Of a stretch of 64,000 bases of DNA, positions 45,479 to 55,829 are shown piece by piece. The position numbers and the translations under genes are program-made. Source of the DNA: Isoetes taiwanensis (lineage: Eukaryota; Streptophyta; Lycopodiopsida; Isoetales; Isoetaceae). Each line of letters begins with the position of its first letter. Within the stretch, counting starts at the first letter, position 1. The DNA lies in the NCBI GenBank assembly GCA_021234155.1, contig JAJEKV010000259.1:188001-252000 (forward strand), given 5' to 3'. The notes under the pieces were generated by a model. It saw nothing but the letters and a program-made list of their open reading frames with translations. It searched no databases and had not been told where the DNA came from.

Positions 45479-46648
45479 ATGCTTGGGCATTTCTTCTGTG
45501 CAATGGATTCTTTGGACTCTTTGGCAATCAACTCTCCTGGTCATCGGCATAGCCTCCAACTTTCCTTTGCAGGTAGTGTGTGTGACATTACTTCATCCTT
45601 GATATGTCAATGTTTTGGGTTCTATCCTGGTTCTTTATGTGTTATATATAACTCAAAAACCTCAGATTATTTCACAACCATAGTGAAAGAGAAGACAAAT
45701 GATAGAATGGAACTGGTTTGTGAATTCCATTACCCCTTTGGGAAGAATGTTACAGTGTTTGGAGTCCCTATACTTGTTAATACACCAGACACTCCTATAG
45801 TAATAGGTTCTCCATCGTCAGGTTCCACCATAAAAAATACCATTCGAATCTCTATTTTCCTGATAATATTAAAAAGTGTAGGGGCAAATAAACTCAAAAG
45901 CTTTTTCCACCTTGTCAATAAGCCTCAATCTGTCGATTTTTTACCACCATACTACAATGGCAATATTTTATTTCAGCTATCACTATATGCAGATGTTGGG
46001 TCCTCAATGTCTGGCATGCAACAAAATATGGATCCTCACAACTGAACAACTCCATCACATACTTCAATGCCTATTTTTCCAGGAACTGTGAGATTGTGTT
46101 ATTGTTGTGGGCACATGAAGTGTGTGAATCCATCTTGTGATTTCCTCCTCTCCAACAGTGAGGAGAATGAAATTCATTGGAATGGAAGTTTGAAGTACAA
46201 ACCACAATTGGGAAACATTCCGGAATCCTATAGATCATTATGTCGACTTGCTGTGCACATGGATGAGCATGTGCATCCAATTAGGACTGCCTCTAATAGA
46301 GAAGAACTTGGACGAGTACACCTACTTGTGGAGTCACATTCAAAAAGCCGCCATCAACGAGTTGGACCTAGGCAAATACAGCATGAGATAGCACTGGAGA
46401 TAGTGAGTAAGAACCTAATTTCTGAAGACATTGATAAAAGCAAAACATGGGATAAAGACAAGGTCGAAGAATTTCTTGCAAAACTGGAATCCCTATGTCA
46501 CCAACCTAGGTATTTAAAAATACCACTATTTCTTTCCTTCATTATATCTGGGGGGACGGCTTTGCGAGATAAGGAATGTGGGTCAGTATGGTCTAACTGG
46601 GACAAAGGCTGTCCTTATTCAAGTGTAAGTCAAATGCAATGCAAGTAG
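45479..46648 (+). pseudogene. Cys-rich ORF of unknown, probably transposon-derived, family
   Basis: Two frames follow each other: 45479-46045 (LICQCFGFYPGSLCVIY, FHYPFGKNVTVFGVPILV) and 46067-46648. The second has a CYCC...CVNPSC arrangement that could bind zinc, then HWNGSLKYKPQ, and an HMDEHVHPI block followed by a basic region (SHSKSRHQRVGPRQIQHE). I recall, weakly, similar multicopy sequences with an H-x-G-x-H-x-H-P motif in seed-free plants, but cannot name the family. The two parts may be one protein broken by a frame change near 46050. It lies directly upstream of a LINE, on the same strand. Confidence 0.4.
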
Positions 46649-46899
46649 AAATGATTGAGAATATGAGAGCTATTGTGCAAGGAAAGGATAAAGACAGATA
46701 CAAACAAGGGAGTTTTTTGCGGTTGGAGACTGGTTGATCACAATGGAGACACAGCAGAATATTCAACCCAGAGCTCGAACTAGAATGCAGAATGGTATGC
46801 CACAAATCCGAATACAGAGTTAGTTGGCTGGACGGAGCATAGAATCACGCCATAATTCAAAGGTATCCCCTCACTTAAACATTCCTGTATTCCACATAG

Positions 46900-47859
46900 G
46901 CTTAAAAACCTTCAGGATAAAACTGTTATTGGGTGCATTCGGCATGAAAGTGTTAAGCTTGGGCTGTTGAAAAATGAGATTCTGAAGATGGATAAATCAC
47001 TCGAAATCACAGGAGTGTACTGGTTGGATTTTCCCTTTTTTTTAATAGTGAAGTGTGGAAACTCTAAATCGATCCAATTCCTACTGAAACAACGCACCAT
47101 ACATAGGGCAACTACCCAGTTTTATTTCCAAAAATGGAATCCAAAATTTGACCCTGAGGCATTGGAGGAGCTTTACCAACCGGCTTCATGCTCAATGCAA
47201 GGCCTCAATCCAATGTATTAGCATGAAGAATTATTTAAAAACATGTTTCAAGGGTTGGATCAATACATAGGATGTGATCGCATGGCAGAAAGGGCTCCTC
47301 GAGTTTGGATTCAATTGGACATACTTAAGCCTATACCAAAGCAACTGGAACATATGGATTTTTTTGGAGTTTCCAAAAAGCTAAATCTCCAATGGTATGG
47401 CCTACCAACCCCTTGCAATATCTGTGGTTCAAAGTTGCATGGTGGTGGGGTTTGCAAAGGTAAATGGATGAAACCCCTTAATCCTGAAACCAAACAACTT
47501 GAACAGATTATTCCTGAGAGTGAAAGCAACAAGGAGTGTAAAGCCTGGTTGTTGTGGCTCATCTGGAAGCGACGACGCATGAAGGTGTTCAGGAATGCAG
47601 AGATGCAGCCTCAGGCTTTGGTCCCGCAGCTGAGGTACAAGCTATATCTATCGTATCTGGCATCCCCTCGGAAAGAGCAGGTCAAAGCAGCGGTCTGGGA
47701 AAGAACCCTCCACATTGTAGACACTCTGGGGAGATTTGTGGCATGAGTTGTAGATAGGTACACATATTAGGCGGGTGCTTGCCCTGGTGTGGGCAGGAGT
47801 ACCCTAATACCGCTCTTCTTGTATTTTTTTCTGGATTAATATTAGTTAATGTGATCCTT

Positions 47860-47891
<32 letters not shown>
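46900..47891 (+). mobile_element. Rearranged LINE: ORF1 joined to the ORF2 tail, poly(A)
   Basis: The first part resembles plant LINE ORF1: a DUF4283-like stretch (KSIQFLLKQRTIHRATTQFY, FQKWNPKFDPEAL), then APRVWIQLDILKPIP and a CCHC-like knuckle (CNICGSKLHGGGVC). At about 47530 it passes directly into the extreme ORF2 C-terminus (AWLLWLIWKRRRMKVF). Everything between, including endonuclease, RT and most of the zinc domain, is missing. Frames: 46967-47221, stop, then 47243-47746. A 3' UTR and an A30 tail (47862-47891) complete it. The tail is related to, but diverged from, that of 30168-31347. No target duplication was identified. Confidence 0.8.
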
Positions 47892-47892
<1 letters not shown>

Positions 47893-48263
47893 AGGCTAGT
47901 ATAACCCCCTAAAAATGGCACAGAGGGCTGGATCCTAGTTCTAAAGAAAAACAGAAAGAAGAATATGAATGGAAGTGCAAGGAAAAAAAGCTAAAAGATA
48001 GAGAGAAAGGAATGAGCAAGGTAAAGTTGCACATATTCAAAAAGATATTAGGAAAGAAAGGAGAGAATGAAGGCAGAAAGTGCAGGATATCCACCAACCA
48101 AATAAGTTTAAGGTACTGGTGAGTCCAACTGGCCAGGCAGTGGATCTGATAAACAGTACCATAGTTCCTTTAAGCCCAGAAGGTCAAACAGACCAATCAA
48201 AAAAGTTTCTAAGTCCACATGGCCAGGAAGTAACTCTGAATGAACAGAGTACAATCCATGTGG
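47892..48263 (+). other. Short degenerate open stretches, unassigned
   Basis: After the A30 tail, Lys/Glu-rich frames (for example KKEYEWKCKEKKLKDREKG) and a Pro/Gln stretch (48080-48304) are broken by stops. They may be remains of another LINE ORF1 linker. Nothing firmer can be said. Confidence 0.3.
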
Positions 48264-49290
48264 TCAAACAATCAAATTGGCTCTGGAAAAAGACAAGGAG
48301 GTGATACAAGAGCACTTAAGAGCATCATCATCTACTATTATGATGTCCTCTTTCTTTTGAATGCCAAGCTGATCCATCATAGTACCAAGATGTTTCACGA
48401 AGACCGGTTTGCCATCCGGATCTCTTGGATGTGGAAACTTTATACACTTACTTTGGTCCCAAATCGTCACAAAGTCTCGATTCATGCCTGGTAACACCCT
48501 AAGTACTTCATCAACATTTCTGCGTTCCATTGAGGACCAGATGGCAACTCGAAACAATCTGAACGCCTCATTCATCATATCTTCTAAGTGTGGACGAGGA
48601 TAGATCCACTTAGTATTCGATTCTAGAGGGACTTGCTCGAAGTCATCACTGTTAATAAGCTTCTTAGGAAATGTTTTACACAGGACACCATTCAGATCGA
48701 AGACAATGATTTTGTCACAAGCAGGTGGAGCCCTGAACCATGGAAAACAAAGAGTTAGCCATGCAAAAGTGTTCTGCAATACACGCCAAGCGCATAACAA
48801 AGCTACATATCGCGCCTGGCGTGAATTACCTTTCATCGTCGCCGTCATCCGCAGCAGTCTTAGCGTCTACTTCACTCCCCGGATGCTTACTGTCAGAAGC
48901 ATGAACGCCACCGTTAAGTTCGGACACGTTCTCTTCTATGAAAGCTACCACAGGGGTTTGATTCCTAACCTCAGTGGTTGCATCTGAGCTTGCATGATCA
49001 TCCTGGCTGGTATCAGGAACTGCCGCAGTCGTACCCCCAAGCTGGACATTACCAGTTGGAATGTTATCAAGCATGGACGCCAAATTTTTCTCCATGGTCT
49101 CACGTTCCCGCTCTAGCATTTCGGCCTTCTCCTCGGGGGTTGCATTGCTTTTTGAACATTCTGGAGTTGCACTCGTAGGCTTTTGTGAACTAGTATTCTG
49201 CTTCTGCCCTTCGTAAGGTACCAAAGCCAACAGTTTTTTATCTTTGACAGGACCCCAATCAGCCGTGGCTAGTACCTTTTCGAAAAACAC
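48264..49290 (-). CDS. FCP1/HAD-like phosphatase domain gene, two exons
   Basis: A linker exon (49290-48830; Ser/Thr/Glu-rich, ATPEEKAEMLERERETMEK helix) ends at a GTAATT donor. It joins, in frame across a 97-bp intron (48829-48733), an exon starting APPACDKIIVFDLNGVLC. The second exon has FCP1/NIF-type motifs: FDLNGVL in place of DxDxT, YPRPHLEDMM, AIWSSMERRNVDEVL, WDQSKC, KPVFVKHLG, and IIIVDDDALKC. Family members remove phosphate from proteins such as the RNA polymerase II tail; here the second Asp of the motif is Asn, which may impair catalysis. The start is not reliable, since the same strand upstream probably supplies earlier exons. Confidence 0.65.
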
Positions 49291-49339
49291 TTCAAGGAAA
49301 TCCTCGGATGGTCATCGTTGTTAAACTTAAACATCTTCT

Positions 49340-50837
49340 TGATGTCTTGTGGCCTCTCTACCAATATACCCTCCAACATGCAATTCCATGACAAGTGGTA
49401 TCAAGTGGTGCAAATGCCTCAACAAGATAGCTTGCCAGATTGATTGCAAACCCATGTTTATTCAAGGGTCCCTTTTCTTTTGTCGGCAATTCCAGAGTGA
49501 TGTCTTTGCGGTAGAGGTTAGGAACATCAAATTCCTCGCATTCATTTGCTTCATCCTCATCATCTACTTTGTAAAAGACATTTTTCAAGTTGGGTTCATC
49601 CAAAAGAAAACACTGCAATGCACCTTTATCCGATGCCCCTTTGCTCTTAGCTACCTCATAGTCGTCATCTCGCACAAGGGATATCATTATGAAGATTATA
49701 CAAAGCGCTTTTATATTTGATCCTCAAATCGGTATCCTTTGTCTCAAAGAGAAGAGAGCCTTCCCTAACGACCTTTAGGCATTCCAAGTCGTATGAAGCC
49801 ACCAAAGCATGCATATGAGGCTCTCCTCGGGGGCATATGATGACAATAGTAAAGAGCTTCTGAGTTGTTAAGCCTATGCGACTACTAAAAAACTGTTGTA
49901 CTCTGTTGAGTCATCCCTTCTCTCCTTTTGCAGTCCTCCGCTATCCAATACAAAACAGAGAAATATTACGAGGGGCCTATTGTTGTATCGGGTAGGAGAC
50001 CTTTATAGCCGATAGAGACCAGGTATTGGAGTGCGGGTAAGTCACCACCAACATCTTTCAGATCGGCAACCTTTCTTCTCGGCTCAGCCATCACCTTATC
50101 GATAGCTTTGAGGTGTCTTTGTTTGGTTCTTTGTTTTCTGTTTTGCAGAAATTCCTTCGACCAAAAGGCGTATTTCTTGATGTCATCGGCCAGACACGCC
50201 ATACTTGTCTAGCAGGGCCGACTTCGAACAATGTTACATCACCGATAGCCACGAAGTTCTTCACCAACCGCTACCTTCATAACTCGTGATGTTCTTTATA
50301 TGAGTGCAACAATCAATGAAGGACATTTTGTCCTTAACTGAAGAAGCCTTCTTGTACAGAACTTCTTTGTTTATGCATTGATTTAACAACCAAATGATTT
50401 TATCATCTTGGAGGCCCTGTACTTTCCTCATCTCGGTAGTCTTGAGATCAAATATTGAAGTATCTTGAGGAGGCACTCGTCCCATTGGGTCTGGTAGCTG
50501 TTTCTGAGCATAAGCATCCCAGAACTTCGTTCCACTTCGCCCGGACTTAGGTCCTTAGCGAAGACGATCTTGTAGGCATCTGTAGGACCTCTCGAAGCCG
50601 CCTTGCACGCCTCACCGCTTCCTCCCTAGTTTTTTTCCCTGTTTTTTTGGCTTGGATGATAGTCTGAGCCAAGGTCTTTTCCAGTGCCTTAAACTCCTCA
50701 GACTTCGTTCCTCCCTGTTTTGTTTGCAGGGGTCTTCCATATTCTATCCATTGCTTGGGCGGGCATGGCGGAGTTGTTCCACGTAAGGGCTGCGACGTGT
50801 AAGGAAAGCATGTCGACCAATATGGCGGGGCATACAA
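49340..50837 (-). pseudogene. Middle exons of the ParB/FCP1-type gene, broken
   Basis: Coding-like pieces follow one another on the minus strand. 50837-50547 has a basic helix (KKTGKKTREEAVRRARRLRE). 50485-50261 reads DTSIFDLKTTEMRKVQGL, then LLNQCINKEVLY. 50202-49966 is basic (RKQRTKQRHLKAIDKVM). The stretch near 49850-49690 includes IVIICPRGEPHMHALVASYD, and 49687-49358 reads DDDYEVAKSKGASDKGALQC. Frame changes separate several of them (for example near 49690), so some are broken exons. I do not recognise a domain here, and whether all belong to one gene is inferred from strand and order. Confidence 0.4.
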
Positions 50838-50881
50838 AAGTTAACCGCTTTTAGATCAAGCAAAGCGGGATAATCGGGGAA

Positions 50882-51332
50882 ACGTCAAAGGCGGCCGTGC
50901 CAATTCGTCATCTTTGCCAATTCGGCGCTGGCATGTATTCGTCCGCAATTGTCGGTATGAATACTGCGCCACGCCAATTGCCAATGTCTTGCATTTTGAT
51001 CGGCGATGCGTTGCCAATTCGCGCCCGTATTCATGCCGACAATTGGCGGAGGAATACACGCCAGTATGAATTGGACATGAATACACGCCGTATAATTCGC
51101 ATACTGGCATGTATTCGTCGCCAATAGAGCTGCATGAATACACGCCCGACGAATTGGCAAGGCATTGCATTGGCGCTGGCGTGTATTCGTCCCGCCTGAT
51201 GAAAATGCAAAGACATTGGCAATTCGCGTGGCGCGTGTATTCATCATCGACAATTCGTGGGCTAATACACGCCCGGCGCCGAATTGGCAAAGATGAATTC
51301 ACGCCAGCGCCGAATTGGCACGCTTTGACACC
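50882..51332. repeat. 430-bp foldback built from GAATTGGC/ATTCACGCC words
   Basis: The two ends are inverted copies (TGCCAATTCG...ATCTTTGCCAATTCGGCG against its complement near 51255-51325), with an axis near 51113. The same words, TGAATACACGCC, GTATTCGTC and CGCCAATT, recur in both orientations throughout. It lies on the 3' side of a donor-like GTCAGT (51415) and before the next coding piece (50837), so it probably sits in an intron of the minus-strand gene. Frames over it are artefacts. Confidence 0.75.
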
Positions 51333-51414
51333 ATTTGGACCTATTCTACTACTGTTATTGCTACTTGATATATCTGACTCTATTCCACCAAATATACTGA
51401 CCTTTTATAAAGAA

Positions 51415-51925
51415 AGACTTCGCCCATTTCGTTCAATGTTGCACTAATCTCTGCCAGGTCCTCTGCAGGGGTATGGGGGCTTAGAAACCGACACCTCCTG
51501 TGGTTGTAATGTAGTAGATACATTGTTTGTCCGGTTTGCAAAGCCTGGTTGGATAGGGATCGTTGTGCCTCAATAGAATGATGTCCGTCAATAATAAGGA
51601 AGCATACATTAGGGTTCTCCACTATTAGCTCTTCTAGTGTTGTCCACTGGAGTGGAGCATCCTTTTTCTTATCCCAAGGAAGCACGTCTGCTGGCATAGG
51701 AACTTGGCCTGGATTCCTCACCATCGCTCTCAATATTTCTCTTGCATGCTCAGGGTCATACCTCCTGCTAACAAGACTTGACTTATGTGATCTCACCAGA
51801 CGGTCAACATGGATGGGATGTGTAAAAGATTGGCCAAGTGGGTAGTTTATCGCATACTTGACTAGCCTACTCATTGCCTCGGTTGCAATTTCTTTTTGAG
51901 TCATTTTACGCCAAAATGCCATTAA
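51415..51925 (-). pseudogene. ParB/sulfiredoxin-like domain segment
   Basis: The open stretch reads MTQKEIATEAMSRLVKYAIN, then SHKSSLVSRRYDPEHAREIL, NPGQVPMPADVLPW, and VCFLIIDGHHSIEAQRSL. The D-G-x-H-S-I-x-A motif after a hydrophobic strand is typical of the nucleotide-binding core of ParB-like nuclease-fold proteins (usually D-G-x-H-R-x-x-A). A donor-like AAAAG|GTCAGT ends it near 51416. Upstream (about 52030-51930) the reading frame changes twice (YYLEEMKHQNDIRDVRRLPD lies in another frame), so the gene is broken. In other plants, as I recall, such domains occur in multicopy, transposon-like genes. Substrate and function are unknown. Confidence 0.55.
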
Positions 51926-52062
51926 GCTGTTGCGTGGGGATGTCCTTTCCTAAGTCCGGCAATCTTCGTACATCCCTGATATCATTTTGATGCTTCATCT
52001 CCTCCAGGTAGTAACTTGGAGAAGGTCCTCATAAAAGCCCTCCTCTCGCAGACACCCCTTCA

Positions 52063-52579
52063 CTAATAGAAATTGGAGTGAGGGGATGTATTTTGAGGCC
52101 ATTCGTACTTGAAACATGACTCGCACTCACGTTCTTCTTCATCGGACCATCTTTGAAAGCGGTTGCCACGGCATGTGTAAAATCTGACGAGATCTTTCTT
52201 GTGGTTCTTCACAACCTCCACTAGGAGTTGACAACAGATGTCATCCTGCTCCTCACAAGTGATAAGAATACCTTGTTTCTTCATAAGATCGGTCTCTTTC
52301 TTTCTGGAGTGTAACACAAGATCCACCTTACCATTTGTTTTGCCTACATCAACATACCACTCCGACTTTGTCATCCATCTTCTTCTTCGGGGCATGGAGG
52401 ATGCGTATGCCGCTTCGATAATGGATCCGCTATCATCCATCGACAATGCATAGGATCTTGCGTCCTCATTGGGCTTTCCCTTCTTACGGAGTGGAGCTCA
52501 TTTGGAGTATCTTTCGAGCCTCTTGCTTTCTTAGGAGGAGGTGTAGGAGCTATCATTCGGTTTTGTCTCTTCTTCCCTG
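52063..52579 (-). pseudogene. N-terminal exon of the ParB/FCP1-type gene
   Basis: This follows an acceptor-like TCGTTTGCAG|GGAAG (exon starting about 52579). One frame gives a basic start (RMIAPTPPPKKARGSKDTPN). A second, from about 52446, gives RRRRWMTKSEWYVDVGKTNG, LILHSRKKE-like sequence and a Cys-containing end (FYTCRGN, ECESCFKYEW). A one-base shift near 52450 separates them. The end resembles a damaged small zinc site. No family assigned. Confidence 0.4.
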
Positions 52580-53019
52580 CAAACGACGATACAATACACG
52601 CTTAGCGCGATTTCGGGTGGTCATCAATTCCGGCCAGGCTAAAAGCCACGAATGGCATATAGTCCCCGATTCTGACATGCACTCATAAAGGCGTGCCAAT
52701 TACAAAGACATCCGACTGCCAGACGATCGAAAGCGGACCAACTAAACACGGTCATACTACTTTACAAATTATATACATAACAGTTAATCACGAGCAGGAC
52801 AATTTAACACAGGAAGGACATTTATTATGCAGATGCAAATACAAGTCACAGCAGAAATGAGCAGCTAAAGAAATGATAGGCAGGAGTGTCGCAGACTATA
52901 GAAATTTAAGTCAACGCTCTGAAAAATAATAGACGAGGAGCATAGGCGTAAGATACTGAGCAAATCTGATGAAATCTGAGCAATGAACAATGAATGAATA
53001 ACACACAAAATGATGACAA

Positions 53020-53086
53020 TACCGACCTTGAGCATCTTTCTGCCCTACCGAGTTTGGAGCAAAGACGACCTTTGGGCGGCATCTTC
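53020..53086 (-). CDS. Candidate first exon (MPPKGRLCSKLGRAERCS)
   Basis: An ATG in good context opens a short frame ending at a GTCGGT donor-like site. It lies about 110 bp downstream of a TATA-like box on the same strand (53202-53194). The codon phase does not join cleanly to the 52579 acceptor, so the exon is tentative. Upstream, 53100-53160 is a GAACTC/GGCGCTC minisatellite. Confidence 0.3.
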
Positions 53087-53193
53087 GCGATGATCTTGAG
53101 CGCCTCGGAGTTCTTGAGTTCCTGAGCGCCTCGGAGTTCTTGAGCGTCTCGGAGCAAGTCGACAATCAAAAAGCAAGAAATGGAATTCAAAAC

Positions 53194-53202
53194 CTTATAT
53201 AG
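53194..53202 (-). promoter_or_regulatory. TATA-like box
   Basis: CTATATAAG on the minus strand, at a suitable distance upstream of the minus-strand gene and next to the tandem repeats at 53255-53378. Confidence 0.4.
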
Positions 53203-53254
53203 ATTTTCATAAGGCGATTAGGTCGGCTTTCGATCGACGGGTTTCATTCGGATC

Positions 53255-53378
53255 GACTTTTCATCGACGGTCCGATAGAAGCGAGCGGTTATTAAAATTT
53301 CGCGGATATACTTTTAATCGACGGTCCGATAGAAGGGAGCGGATATTTAAATTTCACGGATCGACTTTTAATCGACGG
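53255..53378. repeat. 54-bp tandem repeats in a divergent intergenic region
   Basis: ACTTTTMATCGACGG starts at 53255, 53309 and 53363. The two complete units continue with TCCGATAGAAG and AAATTTCRCGGAT. They lie between a minus-strand gene start (about 53.1 kb) and a plus-strand start (53637), so they could be shared promoter elements. Confidence 0.75.
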
Positions 53379-53636
53379 TTAGCAATCTTACGATTGGGCC
53401 TAATGGACGGGACGCGATCGTACGAGCAATAAATGGCTCTACGACCGCCGTATTGTCAAATCCCATAATTAGATTTCACTCAGCGGCTAGAAAAGCAGTA
53501 CAATTAACGGATAATTTGAAACTACCACCTAATCTTGCCGCCAACATTTCTTGTCATTCGAACTCGAAAGAACTTGGAAGAACAGGAAGAACTCGAAAGA
53601 ACTCGGAAGAACTGGGAAGAAGCCGGCGCCTGAGCG

Positions 53637-54006
53637 ATGTCGAGCGCCTTCATGTAAGTTTATCTACTCTTCCAGAACCCAAGCTCCAAATTAATCCCAT
53701 GATCTTGCGACATTGAACAGCGTTGGAGAAGAATGCTACATCTCGATTTAATTTAATTTGAAGAGGAGGGTGGGAAATTGCAAGATAGAATCAGTCGATC
53801 CGGAAGCAATCTGCCATGCAGTTCCTCTTAGAAATGATCATGTGAAGATTCTAGTAACCAGTTGCCATTTCAACGACGAAGCATTACCCAGAAGGCATCC
53901 TGATGGAGACACAGTGGGTGAAAGCATCGGAACCTTTGTTGCATGGCCAGTAATTCGCTTAAAGAAGGTGAGTTTCATTTTCTTGGAAGACATAGAGGAA
54001 GATTGA
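53637..54006 (+). pseudogene. Divergent gene start plus transposon-type C-terminal domain
   Basis: ATG TCG AGC GCC TTC AT is followed at 53654 by a perfect GTAAGT donor, forming a 17-nt first exon. The following open stretch (about 53760-54006) reads DPEAICHAVPLRNDHVKILV, then PDGDTVGESIGTFVAWPVIR and a GTGAGT donor. It resembles the domain near the C-terminus of plant En/Spm-associated transposon proteins (DP...V....LG.D...V.V, then T..EA.GS.VAWP). A related domain seems present at 56570-56680. No further exons are recognised downstream. Confidence 0.4.
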
Positions 54007-54489
54007 GTGCTCATACTAAAATGCACAAGCTGATTCTGTCATATGTATGAAATTAAAAGGCTTGCATGCCAGACCATTCATTCAATATTGCAAAACTATA
54101 AGGCCTGCAGACCAGAGCATTCAGGAATTCAAAAAACACTGTATTCTTTACATGGATGGGATATTCTTTAAAAAACCTGCATTCTTTACATTGTTTTAAT
54201 TACATCTGTGTGTTATTTATCTATGTGTTATTCATCTGTGTGTTGTTCCTCAGTAGTCTCAAATCTTTGGCACAATAGTCTCAAATCTTTGTTGAAAAAG
54301 ATAAACTGGCATACAAGATTCTGGCAAATAAGATGGTGCAGCTATTGGGATATTACCCAAAATGGCTTCGAGGTCTGCAACTCTAATTATCAGCTTAGCA
54401 TTCTCAATTTCAAGCCCCTCCAGAGCACGGCACTACTCATTGAATAAGCTTATGCTTGTAGCCTATGCTGGCACAGGAGGAACTTTAGT

Positions 54490-54893
54490 TGAATACGCGC
54501 CAGGCGTATGTTTAGTTGAATACGCGCCAGGCGCGAATTCATTGAAAAAACAAATTAGTAATTTCGCGCCATGAGCTAATACCATTCACTTGTAATTTAA
54601 ATGCCATGCGTGTATCCTGTATTGTACTTTAAAGCAATCTGCGTAATTTTTTGAAGTCGCATCTTTGTAATTTTAAATTCGAGAGCTGAAGTGAAATCAC
54701 GCCAGCGCCGAAATATGTTTGTGTGCAAAATGTTTACATTGTGCAGGTCCAATACACGCCTGGCGTGAACTGCATAAAGCTAATTATTGTGTGCAATTCA
54801 CGCCAGGCGTGTATTGCACTGCTTGACAATTTAAACATTTTGCACACAAACATATTTCGCGCCTGGCGTGATCTCACTTCAGCTCTCAAAATT
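54490..54893. repeat. Foldback with ACGCCAGGCG words
   Basis: Arms at 54670-54735 and 54825-54893 are inverted copies: GAGAGCTGAAGTGA, TCACGCCAGCGCC, AAATATGTTTGTGTGCAAAA and their complements. The axis is near 54785, and an inner pair (AATACACGCCTGGCGTGAA, TTCACGCCAGGCGTGTATT) surrounds it. Two further AATACGCGCCAGGCG words lie at 54495-54535. The core word is itself palindromic. Confidence 0.8.
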
Positions 54894-54905
54894 AAGAATG
54901 AAAGA

Positions 54906-55177
54906 GCCAGAATTCAAAACAGTTTCTGAAGAAATTACAGTTATGCTTTCAAGTTAGAGTTGACACTAAAGAAACATATTGCAGTCATTAATCCTTGTAT
55001 TGCCATTGAAAATTTTTACATAAGGCCTTTTATTAGAGTTGCCAGAATTCAAAGCGACTTGCGAGAAATTACGATTACGCTTTCAAGTTAGAGTAGAAAC
55101 TAAAGAAACATATTGCAGTCAGTAAATCCTTGTATTGCCATTGAAAACTTTTACATAAGGCCTTTTATTAGAGTTGC
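54906..55177. repeat. 135-bp tandem duplication
   Basis: GCCAGAATTC at 54906 and 55041 opens two closely similar units ending ATAAGGCCTTTTATTAGAGT. Non-coding. Confidence 0.85.
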
Positions 55178-55288
55178 TTGACTACGTATGTTACAAAATT
55201 ACAGAAGTTCTAGGCGGTTTAAGGAGATGCCTAGCTCCATTCATAATCCTCATTTGAGGCCTTTTTGAAGATGCCCTCGCTCTTCGCT

Positions 55289-55290
<2 letters not shown>

Positions 55291-55328
<38 letters not shown>
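55291..55328. repeat. A38 homopolymer tract
   Basis: An uninterrupted A run of about 38 bases, directly followed by a pyrimidine-rich stretch encoding the acidic tail described in the next entry. Confidence 0.9.
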
Positions 55329-55329
<1 letters not shown>

Positions 55330-55331
<2 letters not shown>

Positions 55332-55829
55332 GCCCTCTACCTCCTCCTCTTCTTCCTCCTCCTCTTCTTCCTCTGAGCTTTCATCTGCCATCCTCGTCAG
55401 GATGTCTTCGGCAGCATCTTCGTCTTCGGAGGAGGAGAGGATCAATATCAAGCTGCTTTTTTTCTTCTTCTAATTCTTCCCGCCATTCTTCATCTGCTTC
55501 CTCCATTTCTTCTTCTTTCTCAATCTCGTTCTCCATCTCCTCATCTGAATCAAGGGGAGTATGGGAGGACTTCGAGGGCTCTTGGTCTTTGGTGCTCGAT
55601 AATCTTTTCGGTGAAGCTTGCCCTGAAGAAATAACTCCTCGCAATTATCCGGACTGTGGTGCGGAGAGCAGCCACAGCGGCATCTGCGGGAGGGGGGAAT
55701 GGATTTCTTTATCAATTTTTTTATCTGCCTCTTCGCCTCTGGAGGGCGAGTCCGTGAGATGGGAGCGGGACGAGGCGGGCAAGCATGGCTCACCATGGTA
55801 GAAGGAAGAAAGGAAGAAAGGATTGGCAC
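55330..55829 (-). pseudogene. Acidic-tail gene fragment
   Basis: The minus strand reads a basic part (KKLIKKSIPPSRRCRC), then Glu-rich repeats (EEMENEIEKEEEMEEADEEW), and in another frame SSSEDEDAAEDILTRMADES followed by eleven or more Glu residues and a stop. It looks like the C-terminus of an acidic nuclear protein broken by one frameshift. No specific family can be named, and the Glu run is low complexity. Confidence 0.35.

Noticed and set aside
55291-55328. Poly(A) tail of a processed gene for the acidic-tail fragment
   Set aside because: The A run is on the plus strand while the fragment reads on the minus strand and would be followed by T, so it is not its tail.
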